Origin: a bacterium
Lineage (GTDB): Bacteria; Omnitrophota; Gorgyraeia; Gygaellales; UBA12090
Assembly: GCA_004299495.1 (NCBI GenBank)
Contig: SCPY01000182.1
Location: forward strand, 1 to 5,501
Direction of reading: 5' to 3'
DNA length: 5,501 bases
Shown: positions 1-5,501 of the stretch, in pieces
Layout of the letters: each line of letters opens with the position of its first letter
Position numbering within the stretch: position 1 is the stretch's first letter
Made by a program: the position numbers and the translations under genes
The notes under the pieces: model-generated
Database searches by the model: none
What the model was told of the DNA's origin: nothing
The model's input: the letters and a program-made list of their open reading frames with translations, nothing else

Positions 1-34
1 GCAAATAGAAAGATATAAAGAATGTATGACTTAA
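1..34 (+). CDS. Possible C-terminal end of an upstream gene
   Basis: Two forward frames are open at the left edge and could be the tail of a preceding gene. The frame starting at base 2 reads QIERYKECMT and stops at 32-34, which would overlap the trxB-like gene by 13 bases. The frame starting at base 1 reads ANRKI and stops at 16-18, just before the trxB start. The first resembles the end of an amphipathic C-terminal helix, and its 13-base overlap matches two other junctions in the window. Only 5 to 10 codons are visible, so no product can be named. A thioredoxin would be a natural neighbour, but nothing here proves it. Confidence 0.25.
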   Translation, partial: QIERYKECMT

Positions 35-933
35 TTATTATTGGTGGCGGGCCTGCGGGATTGACCGCGGCTTTATATGCCGGAAGAAGCCGGCTTAGGA
101 CCCTGCTTATAGAGAAGATGGCGCTGGGGGGCCAGATTATTTTATCGCCTACTATAGAAAATTATCCCGGTTTTCCCGGAGGCATTGATACGCATGAGCT
201 GATTTCCGCGATGCGCAGGCAATCCGAAGAGCTGTCTATTGAGATAAAGACCGAGGATTCCGTAGGAATAATTCCTCAGGGTGGGATTTTCAAGGTTAAG
301 GGCAGGGAGGAGGAATTTGAGGCAAAGGCCGTTATTGTGACAAGCGGGGCCTTCCCCAAAAAACTGAATATTCCCGGCGAAGATAAGCTTATTGCCAGAG
401 GGGTCTCTTATTGCGGGACCTGCGACGGGCCTTTATTTAAAAATAAGGAGATTTTTGTGGTGGGCGGCGGGGACAAGGCGGTGGAGGAGGCGATATATTT
501 GACCCGCTTTGCCGCGAAAGTGCGGCTTATCCACCGCAGGGACCAGCTTCGAGCAAGTAAAATCCTGCAGGAGCGGCTTTTTGAAAATAAAAAAGTGGAA
601 ATTCTATGGAATACTGTCCCTTTAGAAATATTAGGCGAAAAGGCGGTTGAGGGCTTGAAAATAAGGAATGTAAAAGACGCAAGCCAAAAAGACATAACCG
701 CAGGCGGAGTTTTTGTCTTTATCGGCATACATCCCAATACCGAGTTTTTAGGAAATCTGGTGAAAAAAGATGAAGGAGGATTTGTCTTGACCGATGAGGA
801 TATGAATACATCGGTTGAGGGAATTTTTGCCGCCGGTGATTGCCGCAGGAAAACCCTTACCCAGGTAATCACCGCCTGCTCTGACGGGGCAATCGCGGCC
901 TTTAACGCGAATCGCTATCTGGAGACGAAATGA
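22..933 (+). CDS. trxB: Thioredoxin reductase (TrxB-like), NAD(P)H/FAD disulfide reductase
   Basis: Cytosolic flavoprotein of the low-molecular-weight thioredoxin reductase family, which passes electrons from NADPH through FAD and a redox-active Cys pair to thioredoxin. At 303 aa it is close to the usual 305-320 aa. Visible motifs in order: the N-terminal FAD Rossmann motif GGGPAG at residues 8-13, the redox centre CGTC with Cys131 and Cys134 followed by DG, a second Rossmann loop GGGDKA at 148-153, the NADPH 2'-phosphate motif HRRD at 171-174, and the C-terminal FAD motif AAGDC around Asp273. The start fits because MYDLIIIGGG is the family's usual N-terminus. The upstream ribosome site is weak. 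Two positions differ from the classic pattern: Lys152, where Ser, Thr or Ala is common in GGGDSA, and Thr280, where the family usually has Arg before Gln (RQ). HRR argues for NADPH use, but the electron donor and partner are inferred. Its stop overlaps the pckG start in ATGA. Confidence 0.93.
   Translation: MYDLIIIGGGPAGLTAALYAGRSRLRTLLIEKMALGGQIILSPTIENYPGFPGGIDTHELISAMRRQSEELSIEIKTEDSVGIIPQGGIFKVKGREEEFEAKAVIVTSGAFPKKLNIPGEDKLIARGVSYCGTCDGPLFKNKEIFVVGGGDKAVEEAIYLTRFAAKVRLIHRRDQLRASKILQERLFENKKVEILWNTVPLEILGEKAVEGLKIRNVKDASQKDITAGGVFVFIGIHPNTEFLGNLVKKDEGGFVLTDEDMNTSVEGIFAAGDCRRKTLTQVITACSDGAIAAFNANRYLETK
921..924 (+). promoter_or_regulatory. Ribosome binding site for pckG
   Basis: GGAG lies five bases before the ATG at 930, inside the last codons of the trxB-like gene. 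It is the best-placed Shine-Dalgarno match in the window and supports the ATGA-overlap start for pckG. Confidence 0.6.
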
Positions 934-2726
934 TATCATTTGAATCGCCAACCAATCATAAAAAGTTAAACGACTGGATTAAGCAGATGGCGGCCTTATG
1001 CCAGCCGGATAAGATTGCCTGGATTGACGGTTCGGAGCATCAAAAGCTCATCCTGGAAAAAGAGGCGCTTGTATCAGGCGAAATTATCCAGCTAAACCCC
1101 GAAAAACTTCCGGGGTGTTTTCTGCATCGCAGCCGTCCGGATGATGTTGCCAGGACCGAGCACCTGACTTTTATTTGTACCAGGAAAAAATGCGATGCCG
1201 GGCCGAATAACAACTGGATGTCTCCCAAAAATGCCTACGCTAAGGCAAGGAAATATTTTAAGGGGGCGATGCAAGGCAGGATAATGTATGTGATCCCTTT
1301 CTCCATGGGCCCTGTGGGCTCGCCTTTCAGTAAAATCGGGGTAGAGCTTACCGATTCCATATATGTAGTCCTGAATATGCTGATTATGACGCGGGTAGGC
1401 AGCGATGTTTTAAAGCAATTAGGCCCTGAAGGAGAATTTACCAGGTGTCTGCATTCTAAGAGCGACCTGGATATAAACAAACGGCTTATCTTGCATTTTC
1501 CCGAAGATAATACCATCTGGAGCGTGGGCTCGGGTTATGGAGGAAATGTCCTTCTGGGAAAGAAATGCATGTCTTTGCGTATTGCCGGTTACCTGGGAAG
1601 AAAAGAGGGCTGGCTTGCCGAGCATATGCTGATAATGGGAATTGAGGAGCCAAACGGCCATATTGAGTATATCGCCGGCGCCTTTCCCAGCGCCTGCGGA
1701 AAGACCAATATGGCGATGCTCATCCCGCCTCAAGGGCTGCAGAAAAAAGGCTACCGCGTATGGACCGTGGGGGATGATATTTCCTGGATGCGCATTGATT
1801 CCGACGGCTGGCTCTGGGCGATTAACCCGGAGGCGGGATTTTTTGGGGTTGCCCCGGGGACTAATTCCAAGAGCAATTCCAACATGGTGAAAACTATTCA
1901 GAAGAATACTATTTATACCAATGTTTTACTCAAGCCGGACAAGACGGTTTGGTGGGAAGGCGCGGACGGCGAGGCGCCTCAGCAGGGGATTGACTGGCAG
2001 GGCCGCCTCTGGAAGCCGGGGATGAAGGACGAACAGGGTAATGCCATTAAAGGCGCGCATCCCAACAGCCGCTTCACTACCCCCATTGCCAATTGTCCAT
2101 CCGCATCTTTCCGCCTGGAGCAGCATCACGGGGTTCCTGTCTCGGCGATTATTTTCGGAGCCCGCAGGGCTCATCTTGCGCCTTTGGTTTATGAGTCTTT
2201 CAATTGGCAGCATGGAGTTTTTGTTGCCGCGACCATGGCCTCAGAGCTGACCGCCGCTCAGGTAGGCAAAGTTGGCCAGGTAAGGCGGGACCCTATGGCA
2301 ATGCTTCCTTTTTGCGGTTACAATATGGCGGATTATTTCCGACATTGGCTCCGGATGGGAAAGGGGATGATGCATCCGCCGAGGATTTTTCATGTAAACT
2401 GGTTCAGGGCAGACGATAAAGGAAACTTCTTATGGCCGGGATATGGCGAAAACTTAAGGGTGCTGGAGTGGATACTTGACCGATGTAATAACAAGGTGGA
2501 GGCAATCAAGACTCCCATCGGATTTGTGCCTAACCCGCTGGATGTGGATATGACAGGTTTATCTATGCAAGATGGAGCCTTGGAAAAACTTCTGGAGATA
2601 GACCGTAAGGCCTGGGTTGAGGAATTAAAATCTATAAAAGAATTCTTTAAGCAATTCGGAAAGGCCCTGCCCAAAGAATTATGGCAGGAGTATGAATCGC
2701 TCCAGGAGAGGCTAAAATCTCAATGA
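930..2726 (+). CDS. pckG: Phosphoenolpyruvate carboxykinase, GTP-dependent
   Basis: Cytosolic enzyme interconverting oxaloacetate + GTP and PEP + GDP + CO2, either gluconeogenic or, in some anaerobes, run towards oxaloacetate. The 598 aa length fits the GTP family (about 600-620 aa). Key sites line up with the animal enzyme: Mn ligands Lys212, His232 and Asp283; P-loop PSACGKTN with the mobile reactive Cys256, Lys258 and Thr259; kinase-2 motif GDDISWM at 281-287. The guanine pocket WFRADDKGNFLWPGYGEN at 491-508 keeps Phe492, Phe500 and Asn508, with Tyr505 at the third aromatic position. This pocket separates it from ATP-type PckA. The stretch between P-loop and kinase-2 Asp is 4 residues longer than I recall for rat PEPCK. 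The start is the ATG in the ATGA overlap with trxB, with GGAG upstream; the N-terminus (LNDWIKQMAALCQPDKIAWI) fits the family. The gene ends in a second ATGA overlap with purC. No missing catalytic residue was seen. Confidence 0.96.
   Translation: MISFESPTNHKKLNDWIKQMAALCQPDKIAWIDGSEHQKLILEKEALVSGEIIQLNPEKLPGCFLHRSRPDDVARTEHLTFICTRKKCDAGPNNNWMSPKNAYAKARKYFKGAMQGRIMYVIPFSMGPVGSPFSKIGVELTDSIYVVLNMLIMTRVGSDVLKQLGPEGEFTRCLHSKSDLDINKRLILHFPEDNTIWSVGSGYGGNVLLGKKCMSLRIAGYLGRKEGWLAEHMLIMGIEEPNGHIEYIAGAFPSACGKTNMAMLIPPQGLQKKGYRVWTVGDDISWMRIDSDGWLWAINPEAGFFGVAPGTNSKSNSNMVKTIQKNTIYTNVLLKPDKTVWWEGADGEAPQQGIDWQGRLWKPGMKDEQGNAIKGAHPNSRFTTPIANCPSASFRLEQHHGVPVSAIIFGARRAHLAPLVYESFNWQHGVFVAATMASELTAAQVGKVGQVRRDPMAMLPFCGYNMADYFRHWLRMGKGMMHPPRIFHVNWFRADDKGNFLWPGYGENLRVLEWILDRCNNKVEAIKTPIGFVPNPLDVDMTGLSMQDGALEKLLEIDRKAWVEELKSIKEFFKQFGKALPKELWQEYESLQERLKSQ
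2704..2711 (+). promoter_or_regulatory. Ribosome binding site for purC
   Basis: AGGAGAGG near the end of pckG is a strong purine-rich Shine-Dalgarno match, 11 bases before the ATG at 2723 (14 if the GGAG core is used). The spacing is long, so coupling to termination of pckG at the shared ATGA probably helps. Confidence 0.5.
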
Positions 2727-3616
2727 AGCATCCGGAATGCGTGTTATCCACGGATTTCAAAGAGCTCAAGCTTTTTAGGCGCGGCAAGGTCAGGGATGTA
2801 TACGATTTAGACGGCCGCCTGCTCATTGTCTCAACAGACAGGATTTCCTGCTTTGATGTGGTCCTGCCTACCCCAATTCCTTTTAAGGGAACTGTCTTGA
2901 ATCAGATTTCCCGGTTCTGGTTTGATTTTACAAAAGCCGTAATTGATAACCATATGATTGCCTCCGATATAAAAGAGTATCCGGGCTCACTAAAGAAATA
3001 TGCCGAGAAGCTTCGGGGGCGCTCAATGTTGGTCAGGAAAACTCAGCCGCTTGCCATTGAATGTATCGTGAGGGGCTACCTCTCCGGTTCCGGATGGAAA
3101 GAATACCAGGAAACACAATCTATCTGCGGGATAAGCCTTCCTAAAGGATTAAAAGAATCCGATCGTCTCCCCGGGCCCATATTTACCCCTTCAACTAAAG
3201 CCGAGGCCGGCCACGATATAAATATAAGCGAGGCAGAGGCGCGAAAGATTACCGGCTCCGCGCTATTTGATGAGGTTAAATCCAGGGCCTTGGCGATATA
3301 TCAAAAGGCATCCGAATACGCCCTTGGCCGGGGAATAATCATTGCCGATACAAAATTCGAGTTCGGGGTTATAAATGAAAGGGTGATACTTATTGACGAA
3401 GTCCTCACCCCGGATTCCTCCCGTTTCTGGCCTAAGGATACTTATGTTCCGGGAAAGCCCCAGGCGAGCTTTGATAAGCAGTTTGTGCGCGATTATCTGG
3501 AGGGCTTGGATTGGGATAAAACTCCGCCCGCGCCTGCCTTACCTGAAGAAATTGTCAACAAAACTACCGAGAAATATTTAGAGGCCTACGAACTGCTCAC
3601 CGGATGCCAGTTATAA
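2723..3616 (+). CDS. purC: Phosphoribosylaminoimidazole-succinocarboxamide (SAICAR) synthase
   Basis: Cytosolic enzyme of de novo purine synthesis, joining CAIR and aspartate with ATP to give SAICAR. Motifs in order: GKVRDVYDL (21-29, ATP-binding N-lobe), STDRISCFDVVLPTPIPFKG (37-56), family signature 1 IECIVRGYLSGS (112-123), TPSTKAEAGHD (155-165), signature 2 ADTKFEFG (208-215) and DEVLTPDSSRFW (225-236). At 297 aa it belongs to the longer, yeast-like form rather than the roughly 237 aa E. coli type. The start is the ATG of the ATGA overlap with pckG and gives the expected short N-terminal lead before LFRRGKVRDVYDL. The last 13 bases overlap the flippase-like gene. No other pur genes are in the window, so if the purine pathway is present it is split across the genome or continues upstream. 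Confidence 0.97.
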   Translation: MKHPECVLSTDFKELKLFRRGKVRDVYDLDGRLLIVSTDRISCFDVVLPTPIPFKGTVLNQISRFWFDFTKAVIDNHMIASDIKEYPGSLKKYAEKLRGRSMLVRKTQPLAIECIVRGYLSGSGWKEYQETQSICGISLPKGLKESDRLPGPIFTPSTKAEAGHDINISEAEARKITGSALFDEVKSRALAIYQKASEYALGRGIIIADTKFEFGVINERVILIDEVLTPDSSRFWPKDTYVPGKPQASFDKQFVRDYLEGLDWDKTPPAPALPEEIVNKTTEKYLEAYELLTGCQL

Positions 3617-4584
3617 AGAAGATATTCTCCCTTCTCTTGAGGTTTTCGATCAGCGGACTGCTTTTATTCATCTTATCCAGAAAGATTGACTACCGCTCTA
3701 CCTTCAAGGTCCTTGGGACAATAGGGCCGTTTTATCTTATATCCGCGGCGATTGCCTTTCTGATTATTTATGTTGTCGTCTATTACCGCTGGAAAATGCT
3801 TCTTGACGCTCAAGGGCTTCATTTTCCGCCAAAGCTGCTGCTTGGCTCTTTTTGCGGCGGAATCTTTTTTAATTTATTTCTGCCTTCAACTATCGGAGGA
3901 GACATTGCCCGGAGCCTGGATCTTGGCGCGCACGCAAAAAGCAAGAGCATAGTCGTAGCCAGCGTGCTTTTGGACCGCTTAAGCGGTTTTGTCGGGCTTA
4001 CGCTCTTAGCCATAGTTTCGCTTATCTTCGGCCATAAGTATATTACCGAGCCGTCGGTGTATGTGGCAGTATTTATAATGGCTTTTCTTCTTGGGAGCTT
4101 GCTTTTGATTCTTTTTAACGAAAGAGTGTATGGATTTATAAACAGCTCAATGCGCAAAAGGCAGGGGTTAAAAGAAAAACTCAGGCGCCTGCACGCGGAA
4201 ATTTACTTCTTTCGCTCAAAGCCCGCGGTGCTTTATCTGAACTTCTTCTATTCGGTGGCCATTCAGGCCGGATCCGCGTTTGTATCCTATCTTTTGCTGC
4301 GCTCGCTCCATTGCGATATAAAAATAATCTACCCGTTGATTTTTACCCCACTGGTTACGCTTATCACCGTTCTTCCTATCGCCATAGGAGGGTTGGGCCT
4401 GCGCGATGCCTCAAGCGTATTTTTCTATGCCAAGGCCGGGGTGGGAAAAGATATCGCCCTTGGACAATCGCTCTTAAATTTTGCCTTAATTGTTTTTGTG
4501 GGGCTTATCGCGGGTATACTCTATGTCTCTACACTTCATTATCGACGGATACAACCTGATAAAGCAGGCGCCGCGCCTCGATAA
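3604..4584 (+). CDS. Flippase-like integral membrane protein (lysylphosphatidylglycerol synthase TM region / UPF0104 family)
   Basis: A 326 aa polytopic inner-membrane protein with about eight hydrophobic helices, roughly at residues 7-24, 43-61, 78-95, 126-143, 152-171, 208-234, 242-260 and 285-308. Family motifs include NLFLPSTIGGDIAR (90-103), LLDRLSG (122-128) and LPIAIGGLGLRD (257-268), which match the LPG synthase TM region family (PF03706-like, 'flippase-like domain'). There is no C-terminal aminoacyltransferase domain as in full MprF, so it is not expected to make lysyl-PG by itself. Family members are tied to moving or modifying lipids or lipid-linked sugars; the substrate here is unknown. 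The ATG lies 13 bases inside the end of purC with no clear Shine-Dalgarno, suggesting coupling. The tail after helix 8 (about 18 residues) is encoded mostly within the overlap with the NYN gene. Confidence 0.85.
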   Translation: MPVIKKIFSLLLRFSISGLLLFILSRKIDYRSTFKVLGTIGPFYLISAAIAFLIIYVVVYYRWKMLLDAQGLHFPPKLLLGSFCGGIFFNLFLPSTIGGDIARSLDLGAHAKSKSIVVASVLLDRLSGFVGLTLLAIVSLIFGHKYITEPSVYVAVFIMAFLLGSLLLILFNERVYGFINSSMRKRQGLKEKLRRLHAEIYFFRSKPAVLYLNFFYSVAIQAGSAFVSYLLLRSLHCDIKIIYPLIFTPLVTLITVLPIAIGGLGLRDASSVFFYAKAGVGKDIALGQSLLNFALIVFVGLIAGILYVSTLHYRRIQPDKAGAAPR

Positions 4585-4996
4585 AACAAATCTGGAAGAT
4601 TCCCGCAAGGCCCTAATCAGCCTCTTGTCTATTTATCAGCCCCAAGGCAGTAAAAGAAACCGCGTTACGGTGGTCTATGATGGCAGGGAGGGCAGCTTTT
4701 CCGCCTCCGGTTCCTCCTCTTCGGTAGGAATAATCTTTGCCCAGGGCGAAAGCGCCGACGACAAAATAAAAAGAATGGTTGAGAAATCGGAAAATCCCAG
4801 GAATGTCGTCGTAGTGACCAACGACCGGGAGATCCGGTCTTTTGTGAGGCAAAGAGGAGCTCAGGTAATAACTGTTGAGGATTTCCTGGCAAAATGCGAT
4901 CGCCTCAAGCCAAAAGGTAAATCCGAGGATAAAATCATCGGCCCTCTTGAAGCGGCAGAGATTAACGAAGAGATGAAAAAGATATGGCTGAAATAA
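4523..4996 (+). CDS. NYN-domain (PIN-like) ribonuclease, YacP/Rae1-like
   Basis: A 157 aa cytosolic protein with the NYN/PIN-like nuclease fold. Visible acidic motifs: FIIDGYN at residues 5-11 (Asp8), VVYDG (Asp53), ESADDKI (Asp79, Asp80) and VVVVTNDREIRSF with Asp101, followed by GAQVITVEDFL. This layout matches YacP-type NYN proteins; the B. subtilis member Rae1 is a ribosome-associated mRNA endonuclease. Whether this one acts the same way is inference. I chose ATG 4523 because it places IIDGYN at the very N-terminus, as in the family. An in-frame TTG at 4490 would add 11 residues that merely reread the last flippase helix. Even the shorter form overlaps the flippase-like gene by 62 bases, and Asp8 lies inside that overlap. 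The ribosome site is weak. The basic, charged C-terminus ends 13 bases into the MBL gene. Confidence 0.83.
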   Translation: MSLHFIIDGYNLIKQAPRLDKTNLEDSRKALISLLSIYQPQGSKRNRVTVVYDGREGSFSASGSSSSVGIIFAQGESADDKIKRMVEKSENPRNVVVVTNDREIRSFVRQRGAQVITVEDFLAKCDRLKPKGKSEDKIIGPLEAAEINEEMKKIWLK

Positions 4997-5501
4997 AAAA
5001 AGTCACCGGTCACCGGTCACCGGTCACCAGCAGGAAGGAAGAAAGCTATATTAAGTTTCTAGGGACTGCCGGGGCAAGGTTTGTGATGATCAGGCAGCTA
5101 CGCTCATCGGGAGGCATCTGGATTTCCTATAAAGGCACCAATGTAATTATTGACCCGGGGCCGGGAAGCATTGTCAGGTGCGCGATGAGCAAGCCCAAAA
5201 TAGACCCCGCGAAACTGGACGGGATAATTCTTACCCACCGCCACCTTGACCACGTTAACGACGTTAATGTGATGATTGAGGCAATGACCGAAGGCGGATT
5301 TAAGAAAAGAGGGGTTATATTCTTGCCGCAGGATGCCATTGATGATGAGCCTGTGATATTAAAGCACTTGCGAGGCTGTGTGGAGAAAATAGAGGTCCTG
5401 AAAGAAAATAAATCTTACCAAATCGGTAAAATTAAATTTAGGGTGCCTTCAAGATTGAGGCACCCGGTCCAGACGTATGGCATGCAATTTGAGCTTTCAA
5501 G
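4984..5501 (+). CDS. MBL-fold metallo-hydrolase, N-terminal part (runs off the window)
   Basis: An open frame of 172 complete codons continues past the right edge. It shows a metallo-beta-lactamase fold: strand 1 FLGTAGARF (residues 25-33), NVIIDPGPGS (53-62, Asp57), the metal motif THRHLDH (84-90: His85, His87, Asp89, His90) and RHPVQTYG with His160 as a likely third-motif ligand. The layout resembles single-domain hydrolases of the RNase Z/PhnP-like group, but the substrate cannot be told without the C-terminus. ATG 4984 is the only ATG, GTG or TTG upstream of strand 1 in this frame and overlaps the NYN gene by 13 bases. It gives a 24-residue N-terminal lead that includes a translated 7-bp repeat array. 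Purine-rich AGGAAGGA at 5032-5039, after the repeat, lies 10 bases before an in-frame ATT at 5050, so a rare non-standard start there is a possible alternative. Confidence 0.85.
   Translation, partial: MAEIKKVTGHRSPVTSRKEESYIKFLGTAGARFVMIRQLRSSGGIWISYKGTNVIIDPGPGSIVRCAMSKPKIDPAKLDGIILTHRHLDHVNDVNVMIEAMTEGGFKKRGVIFLPQDAIDDEPVILKHLRGCVEKIEVLKENKSYQIGKIKFRVPSRLRHPVQTYGMQFELS
5002..5029 (+). repeat. 7-bp tandem repeat (GTCACCG), three full copies plus a partial fourth
   Basis: Three perfect GTCACCG units (5002-5008, 5009-5015, 5016-5022) are followed by GTCACC and then A in place of G at 5029. Each unit junction creates the palindrome ACCGGT, so copies one unit apart can pair into a short hairpin. 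The array is inside the MBL gene frame just after codon 6 and encodes VTGHRSPVT, since 7 bp steps through all three frames. Three units equal 21 bp and keep frame; gain or loss of one unit would break it. No second array is present in the window. Confidence 0.9.

Noticed and set aside
408..872. 154-codon open frame on the - strand inside the trxB-like gene
   Set aside because: It is fully antisense to a gene with intact family motifs. Its sequence, rich in Ser, Pro and Lys, shows no recognisable domain. It reads as a shadow of codon bias.
1096..1121. Terminator-like hairpin: ACCCCG / CGGGGT with a 9-base loop followed by GTTTT
   Set aside because: The stem is only 6 bp, the T run is short and it lies within conserved pckG coding sequence (around NPEKLPGC), so chance is more likely than a real terminator.
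1419..2213. Several 80-104 codon open frames on both strands inside pckG (1419-1733 -, 1642-1890 +, 1926-2213 -)
   Set aside because: All lie inside the well-supported PEPCK frame and none shows a motif or a plausible ribosome site.
3597..3603. TCACCGG at the purC/flippase junction, matching part of the heptamer array
   Set aside because: It is a single 7-base match with no tandem copy, expected by chance in a window this size.
3819..4157. 112-codon - strand frame inside the flippase-like gene
   Set aside because: It is antisense to conserved membrane motifs with no domain of its own, so it is treated as a shadow.
4490..4520. Possible internal promoter (TATACT at 4515-4520, TTGTTT at 4490-4495) before the NYN gene
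   Set aside because: The -10 match is good, but the -35 is poor with a 19-base spacer, and it would leave only a few leader bases before ATG 4523. The sequence is also constrained by two overlapping genes.
4490..4522. Longer NYN start at TTG 4490
   Set aside because: It adds MFLWGLSRVYS, which corresponds to no part of the NYN fold and deepens the overlap to 95 bases. ATG 4523 fits the family N-terminus.

Overview
The window is a gene-dense stretch of a bacterial chromosome in which every supported gene is on the + strand. It holds four complete well-recognised genes, one complete small gene of a known nuclease fold, and a metallo-hydrolase gene cut by the right edge. The order is trxB-like (22-933), GTP-type PEP carboxykinase pckG (930-2726), SAICAR synthetase purC (2723-3616), a flippase-like integral membrane protein (3604-4584), a YacP/Rae1-like NYN-domain protein (4523-4996) and an MBL-fold hydrolase (4984 to beyond 5501). 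There is no intergenic space at all: consecutive genes overlap by 4, 4, 13, 62 and 13 bases. No promoter or terminator stands out inside the run. The simplest reading is one polycistronic unit, probably with translational coupling, that begins upstream of base 1 and continues past the right edge.

The genes are mostly housekeeping: thiol redox (TrxB), PEP/oxaloacetate interconversion (PckG), a de novo purine step (PurC), a possible lipid-linked transport step (flippase-like) and RNA or small-molecule hydrolysis (NYN and MBL proteins). They do not form one textbook pathway. NYN beside MBL suggests an RNA-processing theme, but that is inference only.

The organism cannot be named from this window. 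Mid-range base composition, extreme compaction, a GTP-type PEPCK and a long-form (about 300 aa) PurC would fit an uncultured or anaerobic bacterial lineage. Candidate phyla such as Omnitrophota are one guess, held with low confidence. I see no rRNA, tRNA, CRISPR array, insertion sequence or phage gene.

The most unusual local feature is a 7-bp tandem repeat, (GTCACCG)x3 plus a partial copy, at the start of the MBL gene. It lies inside that reading frame, between the only standard start codon and the conserved protein core. The second is the 62-base overlap in which the NYN gene's first catalytic Asp codon lies inside the end of the flippase-like gene. I found no convincing sign of a wholly new system.
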